64,000 nt of DNA, taken from NCBI RefSeq assembly GCF_037893015.1, contig NC_133663.1, forward strand, positions 1,267,333 through 1,331,332, given 5' to 3'. The notes under the pieces were generated by a model. That model was not told the origin of the DNA and ran no database searches. It worked only from the letters and a program-made list of their open reading frames with translations. This DNA is from Macrotis lagotis. Taxonomy: Eukaryota; Chordata; Mammalia; Peramelemorphia; Peramelidae. Below, in pieces: positions 46,559 through 57,206 of the stretch; the first letter of the stretch is position 1, and each line of letters starts with the position of its first letter. Made by a program: the position numbers and the translations under genes.

Positions 46559-46654
46559 GCTGTCTGCCTGTACCGCTGTTCAATCAGAAGAAAAGGACCC
46601 GGCTGCCCTTCACGTCCGGCCCGGGCCCGGCTGCATCGGAGCCTCTGCCAACAG
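46559..46654 (+). CDS. SPATA22: SPATA22 exon 2
   Basis: Acceptor 'gtccccgcag', donor 'gtgagg'. A split Gly, 31 codons and one base encode CLPVPLFNQKKRTRLPFTSG then PGPAASEPLPT. CLPVPLFNQKKR is conserved with human. The rest replaces the human LKDDSGISTPSDNYDF stretch with Gly, Pro and Ala. Confidence 0.92.
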
Positions 46655-46725
46655 GTGAGGAAAGGGCGCGTGTCTCAGGTGGGCAGGCTGGGTCCAGGGG
46701 CAGCTCTTGTGGAAACTGTGATTTC

Positions 46726-46988
46726 GGGGCAGCCAGGTGGCACAGGCCTGGAGTCAGCCTCGGACAGCCGCTTTACCCCATTACTTTAAATAAATAAAAA
46801 ATTTTAAAAAATAAAGAAAAAAAAAGAGGCCGGCTAGGTGGCACAGTGGATAGAGCACCGGCCCTGGAGTCCAGGAGGACCTGAGTTCAAATCCAGCCTC
46901 AGACACTTCATAATGACCTAGCCGTGTGGCCTTGGGCAACCCACTTCACCCCATTGCCCTACAAAAACTTAAAAAACAAAAAACAAAA
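46726..46988 (+). repeat. Two CORE-SINEs in tandem within one target duplication
   Basis: The first unit (46726-46825) is shortened and ends in a long A-rich tail. The second (46829-46988) is full length. The 14-base duplication 'gaaactgtgatttc' occurs only outside the pair, at 46712-46725 and 46989-47002. Confidence 0.88.
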
Positions 46989-48164
46989 GAAACTGTGATT
47001 TCAACTTTGTTGTCCTTTTTCTTGTTTTTCTTCCTTTCCCTCCCTTTTTGTTCTTTCCACTCCTCAGTTCCTCCACTCCTCAGACCAGGAGTTGATCACC
47101 TAGCAGTCAGATTTCTTTGTTCCCTCTGTGAAGATCACTTTCTTTTTATAGTACATAGGATATTTTTGTAAGAATCTCTGCTTGTTTAAATATTGTTTTT
47201 AGAATGTTCTCAGTAGAATGATGTTTCTCCTTTTAAATCTGTGTTTCTATTCTGCTCAGTCCAGGGCTTATCTAAGTTGGGCCTCCCAACTAGGAGCTCT
47301 TAAAATCATTTTCTTTTCATTTACATATTCATGAATACACACAACATATTCAAGTATTCCACTGTCTGAATTCTCTGAATTTCATGGAAACAACATGAAG
47401 GAAGAATTTGTTCATTCTAGTGGACCAGCTGTGGAACTGCCTGCATCAGGAGGTTGTGAATTCCCTGTTACAGGAAGTTCTAAAAAGGTCTAGTGACAAT
47501 TAGTCAGGGCAGTGGGAACTTCTTCATTGTGGGGAGGCTAGATTCTATGACTGCTTAGGGTCCTTCTTGATTCATCCATCCTTAGATTCTGTGAGTGGGA
47601 ATTCAAGTCAATATACATTTTTAGGTTGAATGTAATGGACAAATAGCTCATCATTGTCAGAGCTGTACATAATGCTAATCTAACCTTTTACAAATGAGGA
47701 GCCTAAGGCCCAGAAAAGGTAGCTGATCCACCTCAAGTTGACCTGCAAGAATCAAGAGAAACAAAATTCAAATACAGTCCACTGTTACTGAGATGGAGAC
47801 TTTGAATCAGAAGAAGATAACAAGATTAAACCCAGGGTGATATAAAAATTGATGTGAAAGTCTGAACTGTTTCCTAATTAGCTCTCCTTCCTTGACTGCT
47901 GTTACCATCTTGATGATGAACCAGGGTCATCCCATGAAGGTAGAAAAGCTCTGGGTTAGGGCTAGAGTTAGGTTAGGGAGGTATAATTGACTTAAACTGA
48001 AAGGATGAATGGGGTGAGTAAAGAAGGTGCCAGTCTGTTCGCAGATGCTTCAAGACCTGAGAAAAAAGACTGGGAAGAAACCTAGTCCAGAGATTGTTGA
48101 TGACCTTTCCATTAAATGGCAACATTAGAAGCCAAATTGTACGGTGTTAAGAAGTGAGTGAGCG

Positions 48165-48515
48165 AGAAATGACATGCAGGCAAGATTTCAGAAAACCTGG
48201 AAAGGCTTACATGAACTGATGCTGAGAGAAGTGAGCAGAACCAGGAGAACATTATATCCAGTAATAACAACATCATGAGACAATCAACTATGTTAGACTT
48301 AGCTCTAGCAATACAATGATCTAAGACAATTCCAAAGGATTCATGATGAAAAATGCTTATTTGTTTCCAGAGAACGAACTGAGGGAGTCTGAATGCAGTA
48401 TGAAGCTATTTTCACTTTATTTTTTTCATGGTTCTTTTCTTTTCAACAGTTTCTTCTTTCCCAACATGACAAATACAGAAATATGTTTTATGCACATATA
48501 TAATCTATATCCCTC
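48165..48515 (+). repeat. L1 3' UTR piece, sense
   Basis: Contains 'tttcagaaaacctggaaagg', 'catgaactgatgctgag', 'gagcagaaccaggagaaca', 'gtctgaatgcagtatgaagc' and 'aacatgacaaatacagaaat'. Followed at once by a second L1 end. Confidence 0.75.
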
Positions 48516-49145
48516 TGATCCAGCAATACTACTGTTGAGTTATATCCCAAAGAGAACAGGAAAAAGGGACAAAAATATTTATGGTAACTCTTTGTGGTAA
48601 CAAAGAATGGAAATAGAGGGGATGACCATGAATTGGGGAATGGTTGAACAGGTTATGGTAATGGAATATTATTATGCTATACAAAATGACAAGCAGGATG
48701 GTCTCAGAAAAATCTGGGAAAACTTAAATGAACTGATTCAGAATGAAGTGAGCAGAACCAGGAGAACATGGTTCAGTAGCAGTCTTGCTGTAATGACTTG
48801 GCTATTCTTAGCAATATAGTGGTCCAAGATGATCCCAAAGGACTAAAGATGAAGCATGCCATCCCTTTCTAGAGAAAGAATTGATAATGTCTGAATGCAG
48901 ACTGAAACATATTATTTTTCACTCTTTTTTGTTGAGTTTTTTTGGTAGAAAGTAATATGAAAATCATTTACATGATTCCACATATTTTTATCAAATTGCT
49001 TACCCTCAAAGAAGGGAAAGGAGGAAGGAGGAATAGAATCTGAAACTCAAAACTTAAACCCACAGTGAATGTAAAAAATCATTTTTACATGAAATTAGAT
49101 GAAAAAATATTTCTTGAAATACTTGTTGACAGACTTTAAAAAAAA
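48516..49145 (+). repeat. L1 ORF2 C-terminus and 3' UTR, sense
   Basis: An ORF2-like frame reads [17 protein letters not shown], then after a break NWGMVEQVMVMEYYYAIQND; compare the human L1 ORF2 end 'DPAIPLLGIYPKD...MEYYAAIKND'. The 3' UTR follows with 'gtctgaatgcagactgaaac' and ends near 'tttttacatgaaattagatg'. Broken by stops and a frameshift; 5' truncated. Confidence 0.8.
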
Positions 49146-49979
49146 GATGCTGGGGGATGATGGAAGCAAGAGATTGAAGAATGAAAGATTGTGTCATCAG
49201 TTAATCATAGCCAGTGGCAGTCAGGCTCCAGAAAAATAGAGAAGACTAAAGTTCCCAGAATGGCATAGGTTTAGGAGGGTAAGACCCAGGGAAAATGGAA
49301 AAATAGGAAATGAGGGTCAGGAGAGTTTCAGAGTTCTGGATTCTGGAGCGGGAGCCCTTGTAGGGAGTCTAGAGACCTAAGAGTAACCAGACCTGTGTGC
49401 ACTAAAAGAGATGCTAGCCACCTGGTCCTCTCATTACATTCTCTAGAGGGCTCCCCAGTGTTTGAGTGCAACAACATCTTTAGAGATCTTGGTGCCAAGA
49501 ACACCCTGGACACATCTGTGACCGTGGTGTGCTGCTGCTGCTGCTTGTTGATTTATCCCGAATGGGTCTCCGGTGCTCTTCTGTGATCCATCACTCTGTT
49601 TCTCTGGAGGTTGTAGCCAAAGAGTCACTGGAAGGATGTTGCCCTTCAGCAGATGGGTTAGTGTTTCCCAGAGAAGCTTGGAGCTGTTGAAAAAGCTGCC
49701 AAACTCAGGGCAGCCTACCTTTCTGCTCCCAGTCCCTGGCCTGTAAGAGCTAGGTGCCTCAAGACCTGCTCAGCGTGTTGCTTGTCCATCTGGAGGCATT
49801 TCAGTTAGGTATCAGTCACCTTACTGCTGCGGTCAGTCCAATGAAACCCGAGGCACCTGGAGGAGTTCCAATCTCTAGATAAGCTCTGTCCTATTTGGAC
49901 TTAATGCAGCATTTCAGGGTGAACCCCTCAGACCAGCACATTCCCTGAACTAGGAACAGAAGGGAAGGAAGAATTGAGG

Positions 49980-51050
49980 AGTTCTGGTGAACCCCATTGA
50001 CTCCATCTTGGGACAATGACTTTCCATTCAATTCTGCATCTAGACTGTCTGGTGAGAACATTTTTTTTCAATTATGGAGAAAAATGTATTGCATTGTTTG
50101 TACCTAGCCCTATGAGGCTGGGATCTAAATTCCTTCTACCTGCTGCTTAGAGACCCTTACCCAAGGAACTTGGTCATGTTAACCAGAAATCAGGTCAGAT
50201 GTGAAAATTATTATAAGAATTTTTCTTGCAATTATATATCTCAAGCAACCTATATGTCTTGTCTGAAAACTGGCCCTATATCCATCAATAATGATTGTTT
50301 CCTTCCTTTTATTGAATATAGACTGTTTGAGGGAGCAGGATATCTCTTTTTCTAGTTTCAGGGAATATACCTGTTTGCTCTCTCCCTCCCAATTCGAAAA
50401 GCCCCTAATCTCATCCAGTTAGAAATCAGATTGATTTTGTATCCAGGTTAAATGTTTTAATTAATTGGTTTTATTTGACTTGTTTTTTAATACATAAAAA
50501 TCTGTCTGACACCAAGAGAATATCACCAAAAATCTCACAGATGTCTGTGAGGATAATAAGTTACAAAAGCCAGGATGTCTTGTCTTTGTAGAAATCCAAA
50601 ATGTGCCAACCTATTTACAGGAAGGACAGAGAGTTAGACAAAAGGAAAGGAAAGACAAAAGGTTAAAGAAATAACATAGCAACCAGGAAGGTCCTCTGTA
50701 CCTGCTTGAGAAGGTATACAGTTCTTCCCCGTGCAGGTGGGGAAAAACATATGGAGGTGATTGTGACCCCAGCTAATGATTGGCACAAATGGGGAGGAAC
50801 AAGCTTTTTCAAACTGCATTTAAGACCAGCCTTTCTGTGATTTGGGGCCCCTCTTCCCTTGAAAGAGGTGGTCCTTTTGTTAAGATATCTTAATAAAAGC
50901 CATTTTAATCGCTCTGGGCTAAGTATTTATGAGCCATTGATAACACTCTGAATTCAGAGTGTTTGACTGACTGTTGACCTGTTTATTATTCCTATTTTGC
51001 TAATAAATTACATAGCTTGGATTGTTTTCTCAGGTATTAGTAATTATCAA
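49980..51050 (+). mobile_element. Possible solo LTR of an endogenous retrovirus (fossil)
   Basis: The block has the layout of a retroviral LTR: 'cattgactccatcttgggac' near the left, 'tttaagaccagcctttctg' near 50820, and an AATAAA-bearing stretch near 50891 followed by T-rich text. No internal genes are seen. Family unknown; the divergence suggests it is old. The edges are approximate and no flanking duplication was confirmed. Confidence 0.35.
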
Positions 51051-51378
51051 CAACCTCCTCCCCCTTTTTGCCCCTACCCTTCAGTTTCCTTCTCTGTAAA
51101 ATGAAGGGGTGGACTTCAGGAGATGCCTTCCAATTATAAAGCCCATTGTTTCATCAAAGAGAAAATGTCATGCTTTTCTTTTCAATAAAAACAAGGAAAG
51201 AGGAAGCAAGATAGTTTCCTCTTCAACTTCCCAAGTCAGTGGTTTGGATGTTAATGGGAGTGAGTGATAAGATATTGTATTAGTTCATGGGATAGGTGAG
51301 GCAGGGAGAAATAAAAATCTGCCTTGGAAGCATCTTGCCTCTTTTGAACATTTGCCTATTTATCTCTCTGTTCTTTAG

Positions 51379-51439
51379 ATTTCGCCTGGGAGATGATGAT
51401 GCCAGAAGAGCCACCATTAAAGAATATGATGAATTCTGG
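51379..51439 (+). CDS. SPATA22: SPATA22 exon 3
   Basis: Acceptor 'ctgttctttag', donor 'gtaact'. A split Asp, 19 codons and two bases encode FAWEMMMPEEPPLKNMMNS. It aligns with human TDWAWEAVNPELAPVMKTVDTG, where PT-D/F-AWE marks the join with exon 2. Phase fits both neighbours. Confidence 0.88.
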
Positions 51440-54268
51440 GTAACTAACTTTTTGGGGTTTACTGATGACTTGTATATACATTTATCTTACATTCTAAATT
51501 TGTAGTGAGATCATTACTACTTAATTATCAACATTTAGAAATGTTTCTTTGGGAGTTTTTTTGCACTTAATAGTATTTTATTTTTTCCAATTACATGTAA
51601 AGATAGTTTTTTCAACATTTCCCTCCCTCTGTTTCCTTCACCCTCCACAAGACAGCAAGCCATCTGATATAGGTTAATACAATCATTTAAACATTTCATT
51701 AGACATTTTGTGAAACAAAAATCAGAACAAAAAGGAAAAACAATGAGAGAAAAAGACAAATTAAAAAAGTGAAGTTAGTCCACTGTAGTCTGCATTCAGA
51801 CCATGGGTGTGGGGGGCCTTTTCCATCACAGATCCTTTAGAGTTGTCCTTGATCACAGACCTGAAAGGAGCAGAGTCATTTACAGCTGGTCATTATTACA
51901 ACATTGATGTACAATGTTCTCCCGGTTCTGCTCCCTTCCCCCTGCATCAGTTCATGTCAGTCTTTCCAGGCTTTTCTCAAGTCCAGCCTCTTTAAGAAAA
52001 ATATTTCTTTGAAAGGCAATCGTCATCTGCTGTCCTCCATCTGAAACAAGAGAAGGGGTTTAACCCTGACCCACTGGATGAGCCAGGAAGTCATCATTGG
52101 AGTAGTTGGAGGTGAGCTGAACCTCAGTCTTCTCATCTTAAAAATGAGGTCATACTTGGTAACATAAAGGACATTATTAATAGGAATTGTTTGGCCAGCA
52201 TTTATTAATTCCCTGCTGTGTGGCAGGCAGTGTGCAAGGTGCCGGACATACCATGACAAGCATGCTCCCACCCTCTAGGAGAAAAAGCCCAGGCTCTGGG
52301 GAAACTAGGGAAGGCTTGGTGGAGGAGAGAAAGGTTAGCCAGCTAAGATGTCCGGGGAACAGCTCGAGGTGAGATTGATAACAATAAGTACCAGTGGAGG
52401 GAAGCCATAAAATGACAGGCAGGCTGCTGAGAGGGGTAGTTTTGTGGGAGTAGGGGAAGATTAATATTAGAGGACTAGAAGCCAATTACAATTTTCCAGG
52501 TGAAAGGGGAAGAGGGCCTGCAGTGGGGAGTGGCCAGTTGTTATCCAGTCAGATTTGTCCTGGTGGGTAGTTTGGGGAGGGGTCATGAGGGAGGTCTCTT
52601 AAAAGTTCACTGGTGCCCTGCATGAATCAGGAATGTTGGTAGCAGAGTAAGCCAGGATCAAGTAAATCAGGAGAGAGAGAGGATAGTATTGTTTGTGAGA
52701 CTGTAGGGCCTTGAATGTCAGGCAACCAGAAAGGGCAGACTGGAACTTGGGCTAGGGCTTGGGAGTCTATATTTGGTCTTAAAGAGGAGAAGAAACAAGG
52801 GATTGGTTGGTTGAGGGATGATAGAGGACACTTGGACATGTTTGTAAGCAGCAGAGAAGGAGCCCATAGGTAGGGAGCCATTAAAGATGGGGGGTTAGAC
52901 CCACCTATTCTCCCCAGTTCAGTCATGATGAAGGAGGCAGGATCTTGGTGGTTGTCAAGGGCTGGGGAGGAGGAGTCCAGATGCCCAGTTCTAGACAGGT
53001 AATTAACCTGTCCCACCGTCAACAGCCGTATAGGCTCAGAGTTTAGGAAAGTCTCCGTCTCACCAAAGTAATTCTTCCCATTACTCAAGGATCTAGGCAA
53101 ATCAGGAGCTTCCAGCTTGTATTTCTTTCTGATGTTCTTGCCCCTTAACAGAGAGAGCTGAAGAAACAATGAGAGCTTCAGGAGGAGGTCCCCTGTGAAG
53201 GAGTTGGGAGGCAATAAAATTTCTGAGATTATATTCACCCAAACCTTGACCCCTACAAGATGGGTTAATAATCAATTTGATTAAATAAATTAAGTATTTT
53301 TTAATGATTTGCAACAATTTTTGATGGTATTTCAAATGTTTGCTTTTAGAATTTTGACCATTTTCTTGAAAATGTGAAAACTTGAAAAAACTGCTTCCTC
53401 AGGTTAAGAGAATTAGACAGTATTCAAAAATCACATTATATACACACACATGTGCCATTATATGGCCCACTCTTTATTTCCTTGTTTTGTTTTGATGGTA
53501 TAACTATTACTTGAACCTAAAGTAACTCACCAGTGTTTTAAAAGCTCCTTCCCTCCAAAAAGCTTGCCACCAGGGATGAATTTTTATCTGCAGCAGTTCA
53601 TACAGGGCTCTTTGAGAATGGTTCCTGCCTTAGGTCCTGTTGTCTGATTGGATGGTCACTTGTTTTTCCACTGTAGCCTCAGTACAAATAGTCATGTGTT
53701 CCTTGGTCTTGAGTGTGTCAGCATTAGGAAAGAAAAGTGCATCCTTTGGAGCTCAATGGTAGTTATTTTGTGCCTGGCTTAGCCATGTCATGAATTATTA
53801 AGTTTTACCCTGTTCATTACTAAGTGACCATGGGGGAAAATCCTGTAATGTTAGATTTGCTGAAGTGCCCTGTCTTTCCATATTTGCATGTCTTTCCACT
53901 CACGTAAAACAACCCCAGAAATGTGACTGGCTCTACTTGAACTCACTGGTACTTGGGTCTCTAGTCCATATGGGCTCCAGATCCTGGTGCCATGAAGCTT
54001 CGCAGGGTAACCTTGCTCTCCTCTGCTAGTCGTAATGGGGAGGCAGGGTCAGCCTTGCTGGTGTTTCTTTGTCCTAATGTTTAAAATACAGGCATCACCC
54101 TTCAGTTTGGAGAGCTCAGCTTGCTTCAGGCCATTATATCCAGGGATGCACCTCCAGACTTGGGGAGTAGTGGGCAAGGGTGGGGGGGCATGAATTGAGA
54201 TCTTGTACTGAAGTGTTTGCAAATCAGATAAGACCTCTGTAGAAACCACTATCAAAAAATTGTCTCAG
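51440..54268. other. SPATA22 intron 3, 2.8 kb
   Basis: The left part holds an antisense L1 3' end (51540-52005). About 52180-52900 resembles a diverged repeat of unknown class. The block corresponding to human QIPHSVSRPLRS... should lie here if it exists; I found no phase 2-2 exon matching it. Confidence 0.55.
51540..52005 (-). repeat. L1 3' UTR, antisense
   Basis: Starts with 'tattttattttttccaattaca', then 'tctgatataggttaatacaa', 'tctgcattcagaccatgggt' and 'tgtacaatgttctcccggtt'. This is the reverse complement of the L1 end seen at 37310 and 48165. Confidence 0.8.
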
Positions 54269-54554
54269 CTATAGAGATGACAATGCAGGGGCTTGGAACC
54301 AAAACAAGTTTACACCTCAGAGGAAAAGCTCATCGTTGGTGGCCAGCACTGGGCCCAGGCCTGGTCCGATGACTCTGGAAATGAACCAACAATGGAGGCA
54401 GTCAGACTATGCTCAGGCACCTGGTGCGCAAGTGCTGGGGAACAGCAGCAGCAACAGCAGCAGCAGCTCATTGCATATGGCGAAATGCAATTCCCAACAA
54501 AGCCAACTTAAGAGAAAAATGTTTGGTAGTGGCCTGAAAGAAAACACTGTGAAG
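54269..54554 (+). CDS. SPATA22: SPATA22 exon 4 (central, with serine run)
   Basis: Acceptor 'ttgtctcag', donor 'gtaaat'. The first base completes Gly, then 95 codons. The left end YRDDNAGAWNQNKFTPQRKS aligns with human YRDGNKNTSLKTWNKNDFKPQCKR. The right end QQSQLKRKM...LKENTVK aligns with human QQNQYKKQM...EDNTLK. The middle has low similarity and an AGC/AAC run (about 54440-54470) read as NSSSNSSSSS. Confidence 0.9.
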
Positions 54555-55054
54555 GTAAATTCTAGGTTCTTGGCAGCCCCAACCCCTCTGCCATTCTAGG
54601 GGAGTGGCTCCATGACTGACTTCATAGAAATGGAGTTAGCTCCACATGAACCATGACAAGCAACCTTCTTGTTAAGGTTTAAGTTTTGCTTGAGACACAT
54701 TTCATTTCCTAGAAACAAATAGCAAATGATAAAAATGAAAAAGATGGATGCTCTTGGCACCAACTCTGGTGGCCTTTATTAAAGTCAGATACCCGAGCCT
54801 GTGGACCCACATCTACAGCAGTATCCACAGCACCCCCAGCTCTGTCCCTGACTGGTGACTAATTACTTCACTCTCTTGTGGGGTCCACCTCTCCCAACTT
54901 CTCCCTGACTTGCTCTCTAGGTAACCTAGCAAGCCAGGGCCATTCTCAGCCCAGAGGCTGGTGAGAAGACAGCTGCTGAGCCTGACCTCTGGCAGGAGGC
55001 AGGGACTGGAGGGAGCTTCTAGTCCTACCCTCTTCTTTTACTCCCCTCTGTTAG
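54555..55054. other. SPATA22 intron 4: nothing recognised
   Basis: A 500-base intron without a recognisable repeat. Confidence 0.6.
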
Positions 55055-55184
55055 GAAATGCCAGGATGCCAGCTTCTGCTAAAGGAAGATTATCCTTCTC
55101 TTAGAATACTCCCTGCTGTCATTGAGAGTATGAAGCACTGGAGGGATCAGGTGCCCAACTGCCTGCTGCTCTTTGAAGTGTTAG
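55055..55184 (+). CDS. SPATA22: SPATA22 exon 5
   Basis: Acceptor 'ctcccctctgttag', donor 'gtgcgt'. It encodes EMPGCQLLLKEDYPSLRIL then PAVIESMKHWRDQVPN and CLLLFEVL plus one base. Human has AVIESMKYWREH and LLFEVLA here. Confidence 0.96.
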
Positions 55185-55198
55185 GTGCGTGTGGGTGC

Positions 55199-55545
55199 AG
55201 AGAAAGTGGAGGGGGGGGGGGGAACAAAAGGCAATTTGGGCCAAGGGAAGAAAGGAAGAGAGAAGGCAGGGAGGAACAGGAAAGAAGACAAGGAGGAAGG
55301 AATAGAGGAATGGGGAGGGAGAAAGAGATGGAAGAGAAAAGGAAGGGGGGAAAGGAAGGAGAAATGGAGGCAGGAAGAGGGAGGAAAGCAATAATAAAGG
55401 AAGGGAGGGTAGGAAGAAGAGGGGGAAGGAGGAAAAGGGAAAGGAAGGAAGAAGGAGGGAAGGATAGAGGGTGAAAAGGAAAGGAAGAAAGGGGGAAGAG
55501 GGAGGGAAGAAGGAATGGAGGAAGGCAAGAAGGGAGGGAGGACCA
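55199..55545 (+). repeat. Long polypurine tract (GGAAG/GAAGG-rich)
   Basis: About 350 bases nearly free of C and T on the plus strand, composed of irregular GGAA, GAAG and GGGA blocks. It begins about 14 bases into the intron. The pyrimidine-rich other strand reads as Ser/Pro/Leu/Phe-rich open frames, which I treat as artefacts. Confidence 0.92.
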
Positions 55546-56233
55546 GATCCTGGACTCAACTCTGGGGATGCAAAACCCCAAAAAAACAACAGTCTTGTAT
55601 TTTCCCAAGGGAAGATTGGATATTAAAATTACTCATGTGTAAGGGGGGCGGTTCTAATTTAAAGAAAGTATAGACCCCGAACTGACTTAATGACCACATT
55701 TGTCCTTATGGGATAGAGGGAGCTGCACTCAGGGTAGGATTCAACCCAACCCTAAATATGTGAAATGGGGTCATTGGCTTGGGCCTAGTGGGAATGATGC
55801 CATTACTTGGGAAGAAGGCTTGTCATCTACACTCATGGGGACCTAGCTGTATTTGGAGGATCTGTCTGTGTTCTATCAAGTGACCTTCAGCTTGTGTGGT
55901 CCAAGTGTACTTCCCTGGAGATGAGCTGAACTGGGCCTCAGCCCGGGGCTCTCCCGATCTAGCCCACTTCAGGTTCCCATCACCAGCTTAGCCTGACCTG
56001 GCAATGTGCTTCTGGCAGTCACTTCTATACCCTGCCTTATTGGCCTCATTGGAGGGCCTGGGGTGGGGAATCTGCCTAAGGAGAGTCTACTCATCACAGC
56101 TCTCAGGTGGTACTCTTCAGCTTCTAAAGCACTCTTCCAGAAAATTGGGGAATTTGGCAAAGTTCAGAAATTCTTGGGAAAGGGGAAGATTGAGAGTTAG
56201 TTGGTTTGAGCTACCTGCAGATTAAACTACCTG

Positions 56234-56359
56234 GGGCAGCTAAGTGGTCACCCTGGAGTCAGGAGTTCAAATCTGGCCTCAATCACTTAATTACCTAGCT
56301 GTGTGGTCTTGGGCAAGTCACTTAACCCCATTGCCTTGCTAACAAAAAACAAAAAGCAA
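56234..56359 (+). repeat. CORE-SINE, sense, internally deleted
   Basis: 'gggcagctaagtggtcaccctggagtc' lacks the usual 'gatagagcaccggc' part. Flanked by 'attaaactacctg' (56221-56233) and 'attaaacgacctg' (56360-56372), a target duplication with one mismatch. Confidence 0.88.
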
Positions 56360-57108
56360 ATTAAACGACCTGTTGGCCATTCCCTGAAGCCCATTCACAG
56401 GCATTATTGAGCTGATGTACCCCTGTGGTCTTTTTGCTTCCAAGCCCTGTCTTTCCCTGGGAGTCAGGTTCTAGAAGGCTCCTTTCTTGAACCGCAAAAA
56501 GTAGTTATTAGTGGTCAATTCTGCAACCTAGCATTTTGGTTAAAGCAGAATGCACAAATTGAACCCTCCACACGGGGATGGCAGCCTGAGCTCATTCACA
56601 CAGGATGATGGAGGGTGAGTTCTCCCTTCCCAGGACTTTATAATGGGCAAAAAAGTAGTACCAGAAATCCCTCACCTGGCTCAGGGTCTCACCAGCAAAG
56701 TCACTAATCTGGCCTTTACTCCCTCCCTAGGCCCTTGCAAATCCCTGGCAGATTCCTGAGGTCCATTCCTGGGTCAAGTGTTTGTTGACCTGGTCACCAT
56801 GACTGGATCTTGTGCATCTTCTCAGCTAACATACTGAGGCAAAAAAATGGTCTGAGCATCTGGAGGCCTTCAAAGGCACCCCTCACAGTCTTTGGGGTGG
56901 GCCTTCTCTTCACTGAGATGGTTTTCCAGAGGACCAAAGGAGTAATGGCAAACCTTCTCCAACCCTGGGTGTCCCACCCCCTCCCTTCTGTGCCATTTTC
57001 TCCAGTCCCAATATGGACAAAACCCCAGGGTCTGGAGCTGGAGATGGGTCCCCCTTAGTGGTTAATGCTGGTTTGATTTCATGGTGTCTCTTTCCTCCCT
57101 GGGGGCAG

Positions 57109-57206
57109 CCGTTCTTGACTCAGCTGTTACATCAGGTGCACAGGGTGCCAAGACCTTTCTTCTGAGAGATGGAAAGAACACTGTGCCTTGTGTATTTTAT
57201 GAAATC
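57109..57206 (+). CDS. SPATA22: SPATA22 exon 6
   Basis: Acceptor 'ccctgggggcag', donor 'gtgagt'. It completes Ala and encodes VLDSAVTSGAQGAKTFLLRD and GKNTVPCVFYEI. Human reads VLDSAVTPGPYYSKTFLMRD here. This begins the conserved C-terminal OB-fold region. Confidence 0.97.

Larger units (their letters stand above)
45494..46680 (+). promoter_or_regulatory. CpG island at SPATA22 promoter and first exons
   Basis: Dense CpG and very high GC content continue from the minisatellite through exon 1 to the end of exon 2, with several 'gggcgg' boxes (for example 45715-45785). No TATA box is evident. The transcription start is not determined from sequence. A mammalian CpG-island promoter is the simplest reading. 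Confidence 0.75.
46655..51378. other. SPATA22 intron 2, 4.7 kb
   Basis: It holds a composite SINE, two L1 3' ends and an LTR-like fossil, all listed separately. The stretches 47010-48150 and 49150-49970 show no recognised feature apart from a short CTG-rich run at 49530-49548. Confidence 0.6.
55185..57108. other. SPATA22 intron 5: purine tract and SINE
   Basis: A G/A tract fills about 55199-55545 just after the donor, and a SINE lies at 56234-56359. The rest shows nothing recognised. Confidence 0.7.

Noticed and set aside
45438-46583. Open frame of 381 codons on the minus strand across the CpG island, with a second of 252 codons
   Set aside because: GC-rich islands lack stop codons by composition. 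The frames run antisense through SPATA22 exons 1 and 2 and have Arg/Gly/Pro/Ala composition without a domain.
52627-53238. Open frame of 203 codons on the minus strand in SPATA22 intron 3
   Set aside because: No recognisable family, low-complexity Leu/Ser/Pro make-up, and partial overlap with diverged repeat sequence. A BLASTP hit or antisense transcripts would be needed to revive it.
53642-54008. Candidate missing SPATA22 exon starting after 'ccactgtag' or 'aatgttag'
   Set aside because: The readings either hit a stop codon, lack a donor in the needed phase, or show no resemblance to the human block.
55119-55608. Three overlapping minus-strand frames rich in Ser, Pro, Leu and Phe, and plus-strand frames rich in Lys, Glu, Arg and Gly
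   Set aside because: They are the two strands of the polypurine tract in SPATA22 intron 5, without independent coding evidence.
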